From Pseudomonadota bacterium (GTDB taxonomy: Bacteria; Pseudomonadota; Alphaproteobacteria; Sphingomonadales; Sphingomonadaceae), in assembly GCA_039818985.1 (NCBI GenBank), contig JBCBSU010000001.1, positions 956,367 through 1,020,366 on the forward strand: 64,000 nucleotides of DNA. The letters run 5' to 3'. Below are positions 46,593 through 54,992 of the stretch, one piece after another. Below the pieces are notes generated by a model. The model searched no databases, was not told the DNA's origin, and saw only the letters and a list, made by a program, of their open reading frames with translations. The stretch's first letter is position 1. Each line of letters begins with the position of its first letter. Both the position numbers and the translations under genes were made by a program.

Positions 46593-48254
46593 TCAGCCGG
46601 TTTGCCCGCTGGCTGTCTTGGTGTCCGTTGTGATATCGCTGGACACGGCTTCTCCGGTACCGGCAACACCGATCTCGTCGGGAAGCAAATTGGCCCGGGC
46701 CAGCATCCAGCGTGTCTGTTCCACGGTCAGTGGCTTGCCATAATGATAGCCTTGCACCTTGCCGCAACCGAGTGAACGCAGCCGGTTGACGATATCGGCA
46801 CTTTCCGCACCTTCGGCAGTGATCGGCAACTTGAGGCTCTGGCCAAGCTGGGCGATCGCCTCGACAATCGCCGCACTCTCCATATTGTCATCCATGGTGG
46901 TGACGAAGCTGCGGTCGATCTTGATGCGATCGAAAGGCAGGGCGCGCAGGTGCGACAGAGAACTGTAACCGGTGCCGAAATCATCGAGCGCAATCTTGAC
47001 GCCCTGATTCTTCAGGCTGCCGATAATCGACTGGGCCAAGGTGATATTCTCGAACAAGGCGCTTTCGGTGATCTCCAGCTCGAGCCGCTCGGGCGGATAG
47101 CCGGTTTCGGTGAGCAGCTTGAGGATCTTCTGCGCCAGCCATGGATCGCGCAGTTGCAGCGGCGAGATGTTGATCGACAGGATCAGGCTGCTGTCCCAGG
47201 ATTTGGCATCATTCAGCGCGCGCCGCATGATGCACTCCGACAGCTCACCAATAAGGCCGCATTCCTCGGCAATGGGGATGAATATTTCGGGGGATACCAG
47301 GCCCAGATTGGGTGACTGCCAGCGCGCCAGCACCTCGAAGCCGACCAGTCGACCGGTTTCAAGATCAATCTGCTGCTCATAGAAAGGCAGGAACTCGCCT
47401 GCAGGGATGCCCTGGCGCAGGCCCTTTTCGATCATGTTCTGCGTCTGGATTTCGGTCTGCATCGAGGTGGCGAACCAGGCAAAGCGGTTACGCCCCTGCT
47501 TCTTGCTGTGATACATCGCCATATCAGCCCGGCGCATCAGGCTCTCGGCGGTTTCCTCATGATGGCTGGCAGCGGAGATACCGATGGAAGTGCTGATGGC
47601 CAGCTCGCCGGCAGGGCCGTCAATTGGCCGCGCCACTTCTTCGATAATGTCTTCCGCGACACGCTCGACAGCGTTGCGGTTATTGCCGTCGAAAACGAAA
47701 GCGACGGCAAATTCATCACCGCCAAGACGCGACAGCAATGCTCTGGGCGGGATTACCGTGCGCAGCCGGTTGGCAACGGTGCGCAGCACCGTATCCCCTG
47801 CTTCGTGGCCATGAATGTCATTGATCGTCTTGAAATGGTCGAGATCGAGCATCAGAAAGGCGACCGACATGCTGCGCTTGTCGGCTTCTGCAATCAGATC
47901 GGCGGTGCGCTCGTTGATACTGCGTCGGTTGAGACAATTGGTCAGCGGGTCGGTGATCGCCAGTGCCTTGGCTTCGGCCTCCGCTTCGCGGTGATGCACC
48001 ATTTCGACGCGCAGATCATTATAGCGGCGCCAGCCAAACATGATCAGCGCGATATTGATGAGCATGGCGGTGGCCAGTACCTGGTCCGGGCCGGGACCCA
48101 GTCCATTCAATGCGCGCATGATCTCCGGCATTACGAAGCTGCCGGTGCCGACAAACATCATGATCGCGGCGCAGACAATGCCGCCGGCGACGACATCGAT
48201 ATACACACCTTTGAAAAACCGGTTCTTCATCCTTGATGCCAAATCCGTAATCAT
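46593..48254 (-). CDS. GGDEF/EAL cyclic-di-GMP enzyme
   Basis: About 553 residues. Two N-terminal membrane helices (IVCAAIMMFVGTGSF and LATAMLINIALIMFGW) anchor a GGDEF domain (SRLGGDEFAVAF, intact active site) and an EAL domain (FEVLARW for ExLxR; SINISPLQLRD; LELEITESALFE; LDDFGTGYSSLSHLRALPF). Both catalytic motifs look intact, so it may be bifunctional for c-di-GMP. 76 bases upstream of dapF in the same direction. Start has only a weak site; M at 48230 also possible. Confidence 0.93.
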   Translation of the reverse strand: MITDLASRMKNRFFKGVYIDVVAGGIVCAAIMMFVGTGSFVMPEIMRALNGLGPGPDQVLATAMLINIALIMFGWRRYNDLRVEMVHHREAEAEAKALAITDPLTNCLNRRSINERTADLIAEADKRSMSVAFLMLDLDHFKTINDIHGHEAGDTVLRTVANRLRTVIPPRALLSRLGGDEFAVAFVFDGNNRNAVERVAEDIIEEVARPIDGPAGELAISTSIGISAASHHEETAESLMRRADMAMYHSKKQGRNRFAWFATSMQTEIQTQNMIEKGLRQGIPAGEFLPFYEQQIDLETGRLVGFEVLARWQSPNLGLVSPEIFIPIAEECGLIGELSECIMRRALNDAKSWDSSLILSINISPLQLRDPWLAQKILKLLTETGYPPERLELEITESALFENITLAQSIIGSLKNQGVKIALDDFGTGYSSLSHLRALPFDRIKIDRSFVTTMDDNMESAAIVEAIAQLGQSLKLPITAEGAESADIVNRLRSLGCGKVQGYHYGKPLTVEQTRWMLARANLLPDEIGVAGTGEAVSSDITTDTKTASGQTG

Positions 48255-48443
48255 CGTGGTCCGTTGGTGGCAGAGCATTGATGATTTTGCCCCATTGGCC
48301 AGACACCTATCCACTTAGCGTAAATATTCGGTTTATTTTGCGCACTGCGCGATTCCGGCTGTAGCACATGGGGCAAACAGGGCTTGCTTTTTGCGGGAAT
48401 ATCCGACAAAGGGCACCCATATTGAGAAGCGGGTATCCGCGAA

Positions 48444-48479
48444 AGCCGGTCAGCGAGGTTTCGCCCACCGGCTCTTTTT
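48444..48479 (+). terminator. Hairpin with T-run 52 bases before ffh
   Basis: Stem AGCCGGT / ACCGGCT (7 bp, 16-base loop with further pairing potential) followed by CTTTTTG. It stands in the ffh leader region (48255-48530) and implies a short transcript ending here: a small RNA or an attenuated ffh leader. Confidence 0.6.
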
Positions 48480-48530
48480 GCGTATATTGTGCAGGTTCTG
48501 ACGTGATTTTGTTTTCTTGGGAGACGCGCC

Positions 48531-49967
48531 ATGTTTGATACATTATCGGACCGGCTGGGCGGGATATTTGACCGCCTCAAGGGCCGTGGCGCGCTCAATG
48601 AGAATGATGTCCGCGCCGCGATGCGCGAGGTGCGGATCGCACTGCTCGAGGCTGATGTCGCGCTGCCTGTTGTGCGCGGCTTTATTGACAAGGTCACTGA
48701 CAAGGCAATCGGTCAGGAAGTGCTGAAATCGGTGACACCGGGCCAGCAGGTAATCAAGATCGTCAATGACGCGCTGGTCGAGATGCTGGGTTCGGATGTC
48801 AGCGAGCTTGATCTGGCGACGACACCGCCTGCGATCATCATGATGGTCGGCTTGCAGGGTTCGGGTAAAACCACCACCACCGCGAAGATCGCCAAGATGC
48901 TCAGCGAAAAAGAGCACAAAAAGGTGATGATGGCCTCGCTCGACGTCAACCGCCCAGCGGCTCAGGAACAGTTGGCGACCTTGGGTAAACAGGTTTCGGT
49001 CGCCACGCTGCCGATCATAGCGGGGCAGCAGCCGGTGGAGATTGCGCAGCGCGCGCTGCAGGCGGCGAAGCTGCAGGCCTTTGACGTGCTGCTGCTCGAT
49101 ACGGCGGGTCGGCTGCATGTCGACCAGCAGTTGATGGACGAGATGCGGGCAGTGTCCGCCGAGGCGCAGCCAAAGGAAACGCTGCTGGTGGTCGACTCGC
49201 TGACCGGTCAGGACGCGGTCAATGTGGCGCAGAACTTCTCTGAACAGGTTGATCTCACGGGCGTCGTGCTCACCCGCATGGACGGCGATGCGCGCGGTGG
49301 CGCTGCTCTGTCGATGCGCGCGGTTACCGGACGTCCGATCAAATTTGTTGGCACCGGCGAAAAGATGGACGCGCTCGAACTGTTCCATCCTGACCGTGTC
49401 GCCAACCGCATTCTCGGCATGGGTGACGTTGTCAGCCTGGTTGAGCGCGCGGTCGAGACGGTCAAAAAGGAAGATGCCGATCGGCTGGCCGAGCGTATGG
49501 CCAAGGGTCAGTTCGACATGAACGACTTGCGTTCTCAGCTGCAGCAGATGACCAAAATGGGCGGCCTTGGTGCGCTGGCAGGCATGATGCCGGGCATGAA
49601 AAAGGCCAAGGCTGCAATGGAAAAGAGCGGCATGGACGACAAGGTGCTGGTCCATATGGACGCGATCATCAGCTCGATGACGCTGGAAGAACGGGCCAGG
49701 CCCGGCCTGCTCAACGCCAAACGCAAGCGACGTATCGCCATGGGCTCCGGCACTACGGTGCAGGAGGTCAACAAGTTGATCAAGATGCACAAGGAAATGG
49801 CCGGGGCGATGAAGAAAATTCGCAAAATGGGCGGGTTGAAAGGTCTGGCCGCGATGTTCGGCGGTGGCGGTGATCCGTCGCAGTTGCTCGGTGGACCGGG
49901 CGGTGCAGCGCCTCCGGGTCTGCCCGGATTGCCCGGTGGCATGCCGCCTGGGCCGTTCAAGAAATAA
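48531..49967 (+). CDS. ffh: Signal recognition particle protein Ffh
   Basis: 478 residues. N domain, G motifs (GLQGSGKTTTTAKIAK, LDVNRPAAQEQL, DTAGRLHVD, TRMDGDARGG, GTGEKMDALE) and M domain (residues 325-430, rich in Met, with RKRRIAMGSGTTVQEVNKLI). Ends in a Gly/Pro/Met-rich tail (GGPGGAAPPGLPGLPGG). Recognises signal peptides as part of SRP. GGGAGA lies before the ATG. Heads the rpsP-rplS gene set. Confidence 0.97.
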   Translation: MFDTLSDRLGGIFDRLKGRGALNENDVRAAMREVRIALLEADVALPVVRGFIDKVTDKAIGQEVLKSVTPGQQVIKIVNDALVEMLGSDVSELDLATTPPAIIMMVGLQGSGKTTTTAKIAKMLSEKEHKKVMMASLDVNRPAAQEQLATLGKQVSVATLPIIAGQQPVEIAQRALQAAKLQAFDVLLLDTAGRLHVDQQLMDEMRAVSAEAQPKETLLVVDSLTGQDAVNVAQNFSEQVDLTGVVLTRMDGDARGGAALSMRAVTGRPIKFVGTGEKMDALELFHPDRVANRILGMGDVVSLVERAVETVKKEDADRLAERMAKGQFDMNDLRSQLQQMTKMGGLGALAGMMPGMKKAKAAMEKSGMDDKVLVHMDAIISSMTLEERARPGLLNAKRKRRIAMGSGTTVQEVNKLIKMHKEMAGAMKKIRKMGGLKGLAAMFGGGGDPSQLLGGPGGAAPPGLPGLPGGMPPGPFKK

Positions 49968-50020
49968 TCAGGAATCTCACACTTAATCCAAATTACAGAA
50001 TATCTTAGAAGGAAATATTT

Positions 50021-50554
50021 ATGGCAGTTGCAATGCGTCTTTCGCGCGGTGGTTCAAAGAAGCGCCCTTATTACCGGATCGTTGTCGCCGATGGCCGCGC
50101 GCCGCGTGACGGCAAATATCTCGAGCAGATCGGCAGCTACAACCCGCTGCTCGGCAAGGACGATCCGGAGCGCGTGAAGCTCAATGAAGAACGCGCCAGG
50201 CACTGGCTCGCCGTTGGTGCCCAGCCGTCCGACCGCGTCGCCCGTTTCCTCGATGCCGCTGGTCTGAAGGAGCGCACGGCGCGCAACAATCCGCAAAAGG
50301 CTGAACCGGGCGAGAAAGCCAAGGAGCGCGCTGAAGAGAAAGCAGCCAAGGAAGCCGAAGCTGCAGAAGCCGCCAAGGCTGCCGAGGAAGAAGCCAAGGC
50401 TGCAGAAGCTGCTGCTGAAGAAACCCCGGCAGAAGAGCCGGCTGCAGAAGAAGCACCCGCTGAGGAAGCTCCTGCTGAAGAGGCTCCTGCTGAAGAAGCT
50501 AAAGCCGAGGAAGCTCCTGCTGAAGACGCAGCCGAAGAAAAGGCCGAAGGCTAA
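50021..50554 (+). CDS. rpsP: Ribosomal protein S16 with long Glu/Ala-rich tail
   Basis: 177 residues; the conserved core is about 1-90 ([20 protein letters not shown]). The rest is a low-complexity tail with EEAPAEEAP-type repeats, typical of some alphaproteobacteria but long here. It binds 16S rRNA. AGAAGGAAA upstream. Confidence 0.97.
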   Translation: MAVAMRLSRGGSKKRPYYRIVVADGRAPRDGKYLEQIGSYNPLLGKDDPERVKLNEERARHWLAVGAQPSDRVARFLDAAGLKERTARNNPQKAEPGEKAKERAEEKAAKEAEAAEAAKAAEEEAKAAEAAAEETPAEEPAAEEAPAEEAPAEEAPAEEAKAEEAPAEDAAEEKAEG

Positions 50555-50562
50555 TACAATAT

Positions 50563-50660
50563 CTCCCCTCCCGCCTGCGGGAGGGGCCGGGGGAGGACCT
50601 GTAAATTATGCGCGAGCCCTCCACTCCCTCCCCAAACCCCTCCCGCAAGCGGGAGGGGCT
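50563..50660. repeat. GC-rich palindromic repeat spanning rpsP-rimM junction
   Basis: Two perfect stem-loops of the same sequence family: CCCCTCCCGC-CT-GCGGGAGGGG (50565-50586) and CCCCTCCCGC-AA-GCGGGAGGGG (50637-50658), with a purine/pyrimidine-rich linker. The rimM start codon (50608) lies in the linker, and the second hairpin encodes RimM residues about 11-17. Confidence 0.85.
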
Positions 50661-51135
50661 TAATGCAGACAAACCCGTCACTCTCGCCGTCATTATCGGC
50701 GCGCATGGAGTGGCGGGCGAGGTCCGTTTGAAGTTGTTCAGCGAGAGTGTGGACAGCCTGAAAGCGCACAAAGCCTATAATCAGGGTAGTTTGACCCTGA
50801 AAACAGTGCGCTCCAATAAGGCAGGCGCCATTGCCCGCTTCGCCGAAATCACCAACCGCAACGCCGCCGAGGCCGCACGCGGTACCGAGCTGACCGTGCC
50901 CCGCTCCGCCCTGCCGCCGCTGGAAGAGGGCGAATATTATTATGCCGATCTGATCGACCTGCCAGTGGTTACCGAAAAAGGTGAGGCTGTGGGCCATGTG
51001 ATTGCGGTGGAAAATTTCGGTGCTGGCGATGTGGTCGAGATTAAAAAGCCCGATGGCAAAGCGTTTATGGTGCCGATTGGGGTATGTGATATAAAAGATA
51101 CGTCACTTTCACTGCCGGTTGATTTTGTGGGATGA
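50608..51135 (+). CDS. rimM: Ribosome maturation factor RimM, N-terminus in a repeat
   Basis: 175 residues. Conserved RimM starts near residue 21 (VTLAVIIGAHGVAGEVRLKL; EEGEYYYADLIDLPV; VPIGVCDIKDTSLSLPVDFV). Residues 2-17 are repeat-encoded. SD-like GGGGGAGG lies 11 bases upstream, itself within the repeat. RimM assists 30S maturation. Stop overlaps next ATG. Confidence 0.9.
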   Translation: MREPSTPSPNPSRKREGLNADKPVTLAVIIGAHGVAGEVRLKLFSESVDSLKAHKAYNQGSLTLKTVRSNKAGAIARFAEITNRNAAEAARGTELTVPRSALPPLEEGEYYYADLIDLPVVTEKGEAVGHVIAVENFGAGDVVEIKKPDGKAFMVPIGVCDIKDTSLSLPVDFVG

Positions 51136-51425
51136 TTGGCTCGCTTGTAATCATTCTTTTAGCTTTCGTAGTCGCATATGGCGGATGCCTAATGGCGCGG
51201 TGGTTGAATTGGGCGCCGTGGACATTGGCCTTCCTTCCAGTTGGCGGATTGTTATTACTTTGGGGGGCAGGCTCGGGCTATATATTCTCGCCCCTATGCC
51301 CAGACGTCGATAGATGTGATAGTGGGGGCTGGCTTGCTTTTTCTGCAGGTATGCTTGTTATCTGGGCGTCGGCATGTATCGGGAACGCCATTGGTATATG
51401 GCTGTTCTTGTCTCGAATTAGATGA
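51132..51425 (+). CDS. Small membrane protein in the rimM-trmD gap
   Basis: 97 residues, three membrane helices ([60 protein letters not shown]), four Cys. ATGA overlaps at both ends (with rimM stop and trmD start) argue it is real. More AT-rich than its neighbours. Unknown family; not part of the usual operon. Confidence 0.75.
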   Translation: MIGSLVIILLAFVVAYGGCLMARWLNWAPWTLAFLPVGGLLLLWGAGSGYIFSPLCPDVDRCDSGGWLAFSAGMLVIWASACIGNAIGIWLFLSRIR

Positions 51426-52309
51426 CCTTTCACGCGCAAATCCTTACCCTGTATCCGGAGATGTTTCCTGGACCGCTCGGGGCTTCGCTGGCGGGCAAGG
51501 CGCTGGAGCAGGGTCTGTGGTCGTGCGAGGCGATCAATATGCGTGACTTTGCCACCGACAGGCATCGCAGTGTTGATGATACGCCGGCAGGGGGTGGTGC
51601 GGGCATGGTGCTGCGCGCCGATATTTTGGGCAAGGCGGTGGATTTTGCGAGCGCGCGGATGGTGGACAAAATCCTCCCCGGGACGGGGAGGGGGAGCGTG
51701 CAAAGCACGGTGGAGGGGGCTGTCCTAAACCGCGACGTTAGTGATGATGGCCCGCCCCCCCCGTCTCGCTTCGCGAGCCACCCCCCCGTGCCGGGGGGGA
51801 TTAATACCGCGCCCATCATCGCGCTAACCCCCCGTGGCACACCGCTCACCCAGAGCCGCGTCCGCGAAATCGCATCCGGCCCCGGCGTTACGCTGCTATG
51901 CGGCCGTTTCGAAGGCTTTGATGAGCGTATCTTCGAGGCGCGCGATATTGAGGAGGTCTCTATCGGCGACTATATCCTCTCCGGTGGCGAGGTGGCGGCC
52001 ATGGTGCTTCTTGATGCTTGCATTCGGCTGCTTCCCGGTGTAATGGGCGCGTCTTCCAGTGGAGATGACGAGTCTTTCGAGACCGGATTGCTGGAATATC
52101 CACATTATACCCGGCCCGTTGAGTGGGAAGGGCGCACGATCCCTGAAGTGCTGCGATCGGGGGATCATGCGAAAATCGCCGCCTGGCGACGCGAACAGGC
52201 GGAAGCGATTACACGGCTAAGGCGGCCGGATTTATGGCAGCGCCACGGGGGCGCTGCGGATCGGTCGCCCTCTGGTGCGCAGCGCGACAAGAAGGAAAAT
52301 GGGACATGA
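51422..52309 (+). CDS. trmD: tRNA (guanine-37-N1)-methyltransferase with repeat-encoded insertion
   Basis: 295 residues; TrmD is usually 230-255. Core motifs intact: [60 protein letters not shown] and [14 protein letters not shown]. Residues about 83-128 are an extra segment ([10 protein letters not shown]...[10 protein letters not shown]...VPGG) encoded by a palindromic repeat. It methylates G37 of tRNAs. Frame is continuous through a run of eight C bases. ATGA overlap with rplS. Confidence 0.93.
   Translation: MTFHAQILTLYPEMFPGPLGASLAGKALEQGLWSCEAINMRDFATDRHRSVDDTPAGGGAGMVLRADILGKAVDFASARMVDKILPGTGRGSVQSTVEGAVLNRDVSDDGPPPPSRFASHPPVPGGINTAPIIALTPRGTPLTQSRVREIASGPGVTLLCGRFEGFDERIFEARDIEEVSIGDYILSGGEVAAMVLLDACIRLLPGVMGASSSGDDESFETGLLEYPHYTRPVEWEGRTIPEVLRSGDHAKIAAWRREQAEAITRLRRPDLWQRHGGAADRSPSGAQRDKKENGT
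51670..51802. repeat. GC-rich palindromic repeat inside trmD
   Basis: Four small hairpins: CCTCCCCG-GGA-CGGGGAGG (51673-51691), CGTGC-AAA-GCACG (51697-51709), CTCGC-TTC-GCGAG (51765-51777), and a C7/G7 pair (51781-51799). Outer ends AATCCTCCCC and GGGGGGATT are complementary. It looks like a sphingomonad intergenic repeat, read here in frame. Confidence 0.85.
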
Positions 52310-52689
52310 ATCTCATCCAGACCCTCGAAGCGGAAGCGATCGAGGAATTTAACGCGAAGAAAGAAATCCCCGATTTCCGGGCTGGTGACACGCTGCGTGT
52401 CGGTGTCCGCGTGGTCGAGGGTGAACGTACCCGTGTCCAGAATTTCGAGGGCGTGTGCATTGCTCGCTCGAACCGTGGCCTCGGCTCCAACTTCACCGTG
52501 CGCAAAATCTCGTTCGGTGAGGGCGTTGAGCGTGTGTTCCCGCTCTATTCGCCGAATATCGACAGCATCACCGTGGTCCGCCGCGGTGTTGTGCGTCGTG
52601 CCAAGCTTTACTATCTGCGGGGCCGTACCGGTAAGCGCGCCCGCATCGCCGAGCGTCGCGATACCAAGGCTGCTGCCGAGAGCAAATAA
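52306..52689 (+). CDS. rplS: Ribosomal protein L19
   Basis: 127 residues: [43 protein letters not shown] is split here as the typical L19 core, and [20 protein letters not shown]. Binds 23S rRNA at the subunit interface. ATG overlaps trmD stop. Confidence 0.97.
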   Translation: MNLIQTLEAEAIEEFNAKKEIPDFRAGDTLRVGVRVVEGERTRVQNFEGVCIARSNRGLGSNFTVRKISFGEGVERVFPLYSPNIDSITVVRRGVVRRAKLYYLRGRTGKRARIAERRDTKAAAESK

Positions 52690-52711
52690 GTACAGGCTTT
52701 ATGTCAAAACA

Positions 52712-52740
52712 AAAGGGCGGTCCGCGAGCCGCCCTTTTTT
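52712..52740 (+). terminator. Intrinsic terminator after rplS
   Basis: Stem AAAGGGCGG / CCGCCCTTT with eight-base loop and T-run; ends the rpsP-rplS operon. Confidence 0.9.
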
Positions 52741-52761
52741 ATGCCATTTCGGCGTTGTCGA

Positions 52762-53580
52762 TCAGCCGCGCACCGCATCGGGCAGGTCATCGCGCTCGAT
52801 GACCCGGCTGTAGAGATGCCATGTCGCATAGCCCAGCGTTGGCAGCACGACGGCGAGGCCGAGGAACAGCGGCACCGAACCGATGATCAGCAGCATCGCG
52901 ACGGTAATGCCCCATTGCAGTACCACATTGCGGTTCTTGTTGAACGCCTTGACCGAGGTGCGAATGGCCCGTCCGGCCCCGACATTCTTGTCGACCAGCA
53001 TCGGTAGCGAGACAAAGCTGACCGCCAGCACGGCGATGGCGAAAAACAGACCGACCAGATTGCCGACAACAATCATTGCCCAGCCTCCACTGGTGGTGAA
53101 CACCCGGGTCAGAAAGTCGCCGACCGATACCGGCACCATTGCGCCCATGAAGACGTTATGGATGATGAAGGCAGAGAGCACCCAAAAGGCGAAGATCGCC
53201 AGCAATATGGTGCCGACGAACATGATATTGGGAAAATTCGCGCTGGAGAACACGTCGAAGAAATGGGTCCAGCTGGAATCCTCACCAGCCTCGCGACGGC
53301 GTGCCAGTTCATAAAAGCCGGCGGAAGCAACCGGTCCCATGATCGACAAGCCGGCAGCCAGCGGGAATAGCAGCGGCAGGCTGGCGCCACCAAGGGCAAA
53401 GGTCGCGGCAATCAGGCCGATGAGAGGATAGAGTGCGCCGATGAAGATGAGATCGCCGCGCTTGTTGAGAAAGTCCTGATAGCCCGCCTTCAGCGAGGTG
53501 TTGAGATCGTCACTGTCGATACTGTTGATGCGGACGGGCGGAAATTTGGCGGCAATTTCCGCTGCAATTTCTTGAGCCAT
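52762..53580 (-). CDS. DUF2189-type integral membrane protein
   Basis: 272 residues, about six helices. DUF2189 signature: a soluble N-terminus (VRINSIDSDDLNTSLKAGYQ), then helices and MLVDKNVGAGRAIRTSVKAF near 210-230. Unknown function; ends by convergence with rplS. Confidence 0.88.
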   Translation of the reverse strand: MAQEIAAEIAAKFPPVRINSIDSDDLNTSLKAGYQDFLNKRGDLIFIGALYPLIGLIAATFALGGASLPLLFPLAAGLSIMGPVASAGFYELARRREAGEDSSWTHFFDVFSSANFPNIMFVGTILLAIFAFWVLSAFIIHNVFMGAMVPVSVGDFLTRVFTTSGGWAMIVVGNLVGLFFAIAVLAVSFVSLPMLVDKNVGAGRAIRTSVKAFNKNRNVVLQWGITVAMLLIIGSVPLFLGLAVVLPTLGYATWHLYSRVIERDDLPDAVRG

Positions 53581-53961
53581 GCTTTACTCCCCTATGGTGC
53601 GATTATGGTAGCGGCGATGGTGCCGCTGATATGATTGTTGTTGGAATGGCTGGCGCAGCATGGCCGACGTTACGGCTCGCTGGCTTTCCATTCATATCGC
53701 ATATCAAAAACCAAGACATGAGCGAACAAATCGTTCCGCCGTCGTGGCAATTTGCAGCATAATGATGTCTATGAGCAATCAAGCACCAGTATGCCGTAAC
53801 GAAATTTCCTCTTTCGGATCATTCCACTCTTGCGCCTGACAGGATGCGTCATACATCGATTCTGGCGACACTTGACCTGTGATATTTGGCTTGTCTGCCG
53901 CTGCCCGCTGGGCCATGGAACCGGCTCGCGGATATTCCCTGCAAGATTTTGGAGATTTTTC
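53581..53961. other. 381-base intergenic region before asd
   Basis: No clear gene. The asd frame is open upstream (to 53830), but a TTG at 53962 with GGAG seven bases before fits the family. Only weak promoter-like boxes (TTGCGC at 53830, TTGACC near 53871) are seen, without a convincing -10. No strong palindrome. Confidence 0.6.
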
Positions 53962-54987
53962 TTGGCCTATCGTGTTGCCGTTGTCGGAGCGACCGGAAAT
54001 GTCGGACGTGAAATGCTCACCATCATGGCCGAGCGTGAATTCCCGCTGGCGGAAGTCGCCGCTGTGGCTTCGCCGCGCTCGACCGGAAGCGAGATTGAAT
54101 TTGGCGAAACCGGCAAGATGCTCAAGGTCAGGAATATCGAGCATTTCGACTTTTCCGGATGGGATATTGCGCTTTTCGCCGCCGGTTCTGCTGTAGCTAG
54201 GGATTATGCGCCCAAGGCCGCAGCGGCGGGCTGTGTGGTGATCGACAACAGCTCACTCTACCGTATGGACCCGGATGTTCCGCTGATCGTGCCCGAAGTT
54301 AACCCCGAGGCGATATCGGGCTATGTCGCAAAGAACATCATCGCCAACCCCAATTGCTCGACAGCGCAGCTTATGGTGGCGCTCAAGCCGCTGCACGACG
54401 CCGCGACCATCAGGCGTGTTGTGGTGGCGACCTATCAGTCGGTCTCGGGTGCGGGCAAGGGTGGTATGGACGAGTTGTTCGAACAGTCGCGTGCCATTTT
54501 TGTCGGTGATCCGGTAGAGCCCAAAGGCTTTACCAAGCAGATCGCGTTCAACCTGATTCCGCATATTGATGTGTTCCTTGATGACGGTTCGACCAAGGAA
54601 GAGTGGAAGATGGTTGCCGAGACCAAGAAGATCATCGACCCGAAGATAAGGCTCTCGGCCACCTGTGTCCGCGTACCGGTATTTGTCGGCCATAGCGAGG
54701 CGGTGAATATCGAGTTCGAGAACGAGATGTCTGCCGAACAAGCATCGCAGATCCTGCGCGAGGCGCCGGGCATCATGCTGGTCGATAAGCGCGAGGATGG
54801 CGGCTATGTCACCCCGGTCGAGTGCGTCGGTGACAGCGCCACCTATATCAGTCGCGTGCGCGATGACCCGACGGTCGATAGCGGCATTGCGCTGTGGTGC
54901 GTCTCTGACAATCTGCGCAAAGGCGCAGCGCTGAATGCGGTGCAGATTGCGGAGTTGCTTGGGCGGAAGCATTTGCAGAAGGCGTAA
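53962..54987 (+). CDS. asd: Aspartate-semialdehyde dehydrogenase
   Basis: 341 residues from TTG. NADP motif AVVGATGNVGREML; catalytic Cys in NPNCSTAQLM; phosphate/substrate region SVSGAGKGGMDELFEQSR; and later RVPVFVGHSEAVNIEFE. It makes aspartate semialdehyde for Lys, Thr, Met and DAP. GGAG lies upstream. Next gene follows after five bases. Confidence 0.96.
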   Translation: MAYRVAVVGATGNVGREMLTIMAEREFPLAEVAAVASPRSTGSEIEFGETGKMLKVRNIEHFDFSGWDIALFAAGSAVARDYAPKAAAAGCVVIDNSSLYRMDPDVPLIVPEVNPEAISGYVAKNIIANPNCSTAQLMVALKPLHDAATIRRVVVATYQSVSGAGKGGMDELFEQSRAIFVGDPVEPKGFTKQIAFNLIPHIDVFLDDGSTKEEWKMVAETKKIIDPKIRLSATCVRVPVFVGHSEAVNIEFENEMSAEQASQILREAPGIMLVDKREDGGYVTPVECVGDSATYISRVRDDPTVDSGIALWCVSDNLRKGAALNAVQIAELLGRKHLQKA

Positions 54988-54992
54988 GGTTT

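Noticed and set aside
46593-48254. EAL motif reads EVL
   Set aside because: ExLxR is the true requirement, and the other catalytic motifs are intact, so it is not a degenerate domain on this evidence.
48255-48530. SRP RNA gene beside ffh
   Set aside because: The conserved GGAAGC-type tetraloop region was not found.
53830-53961. Longer N-terminus for asd
   Set aside because: The upstream residues do not match the family, and a TTG with GGAG at the right distance gives the standard start.
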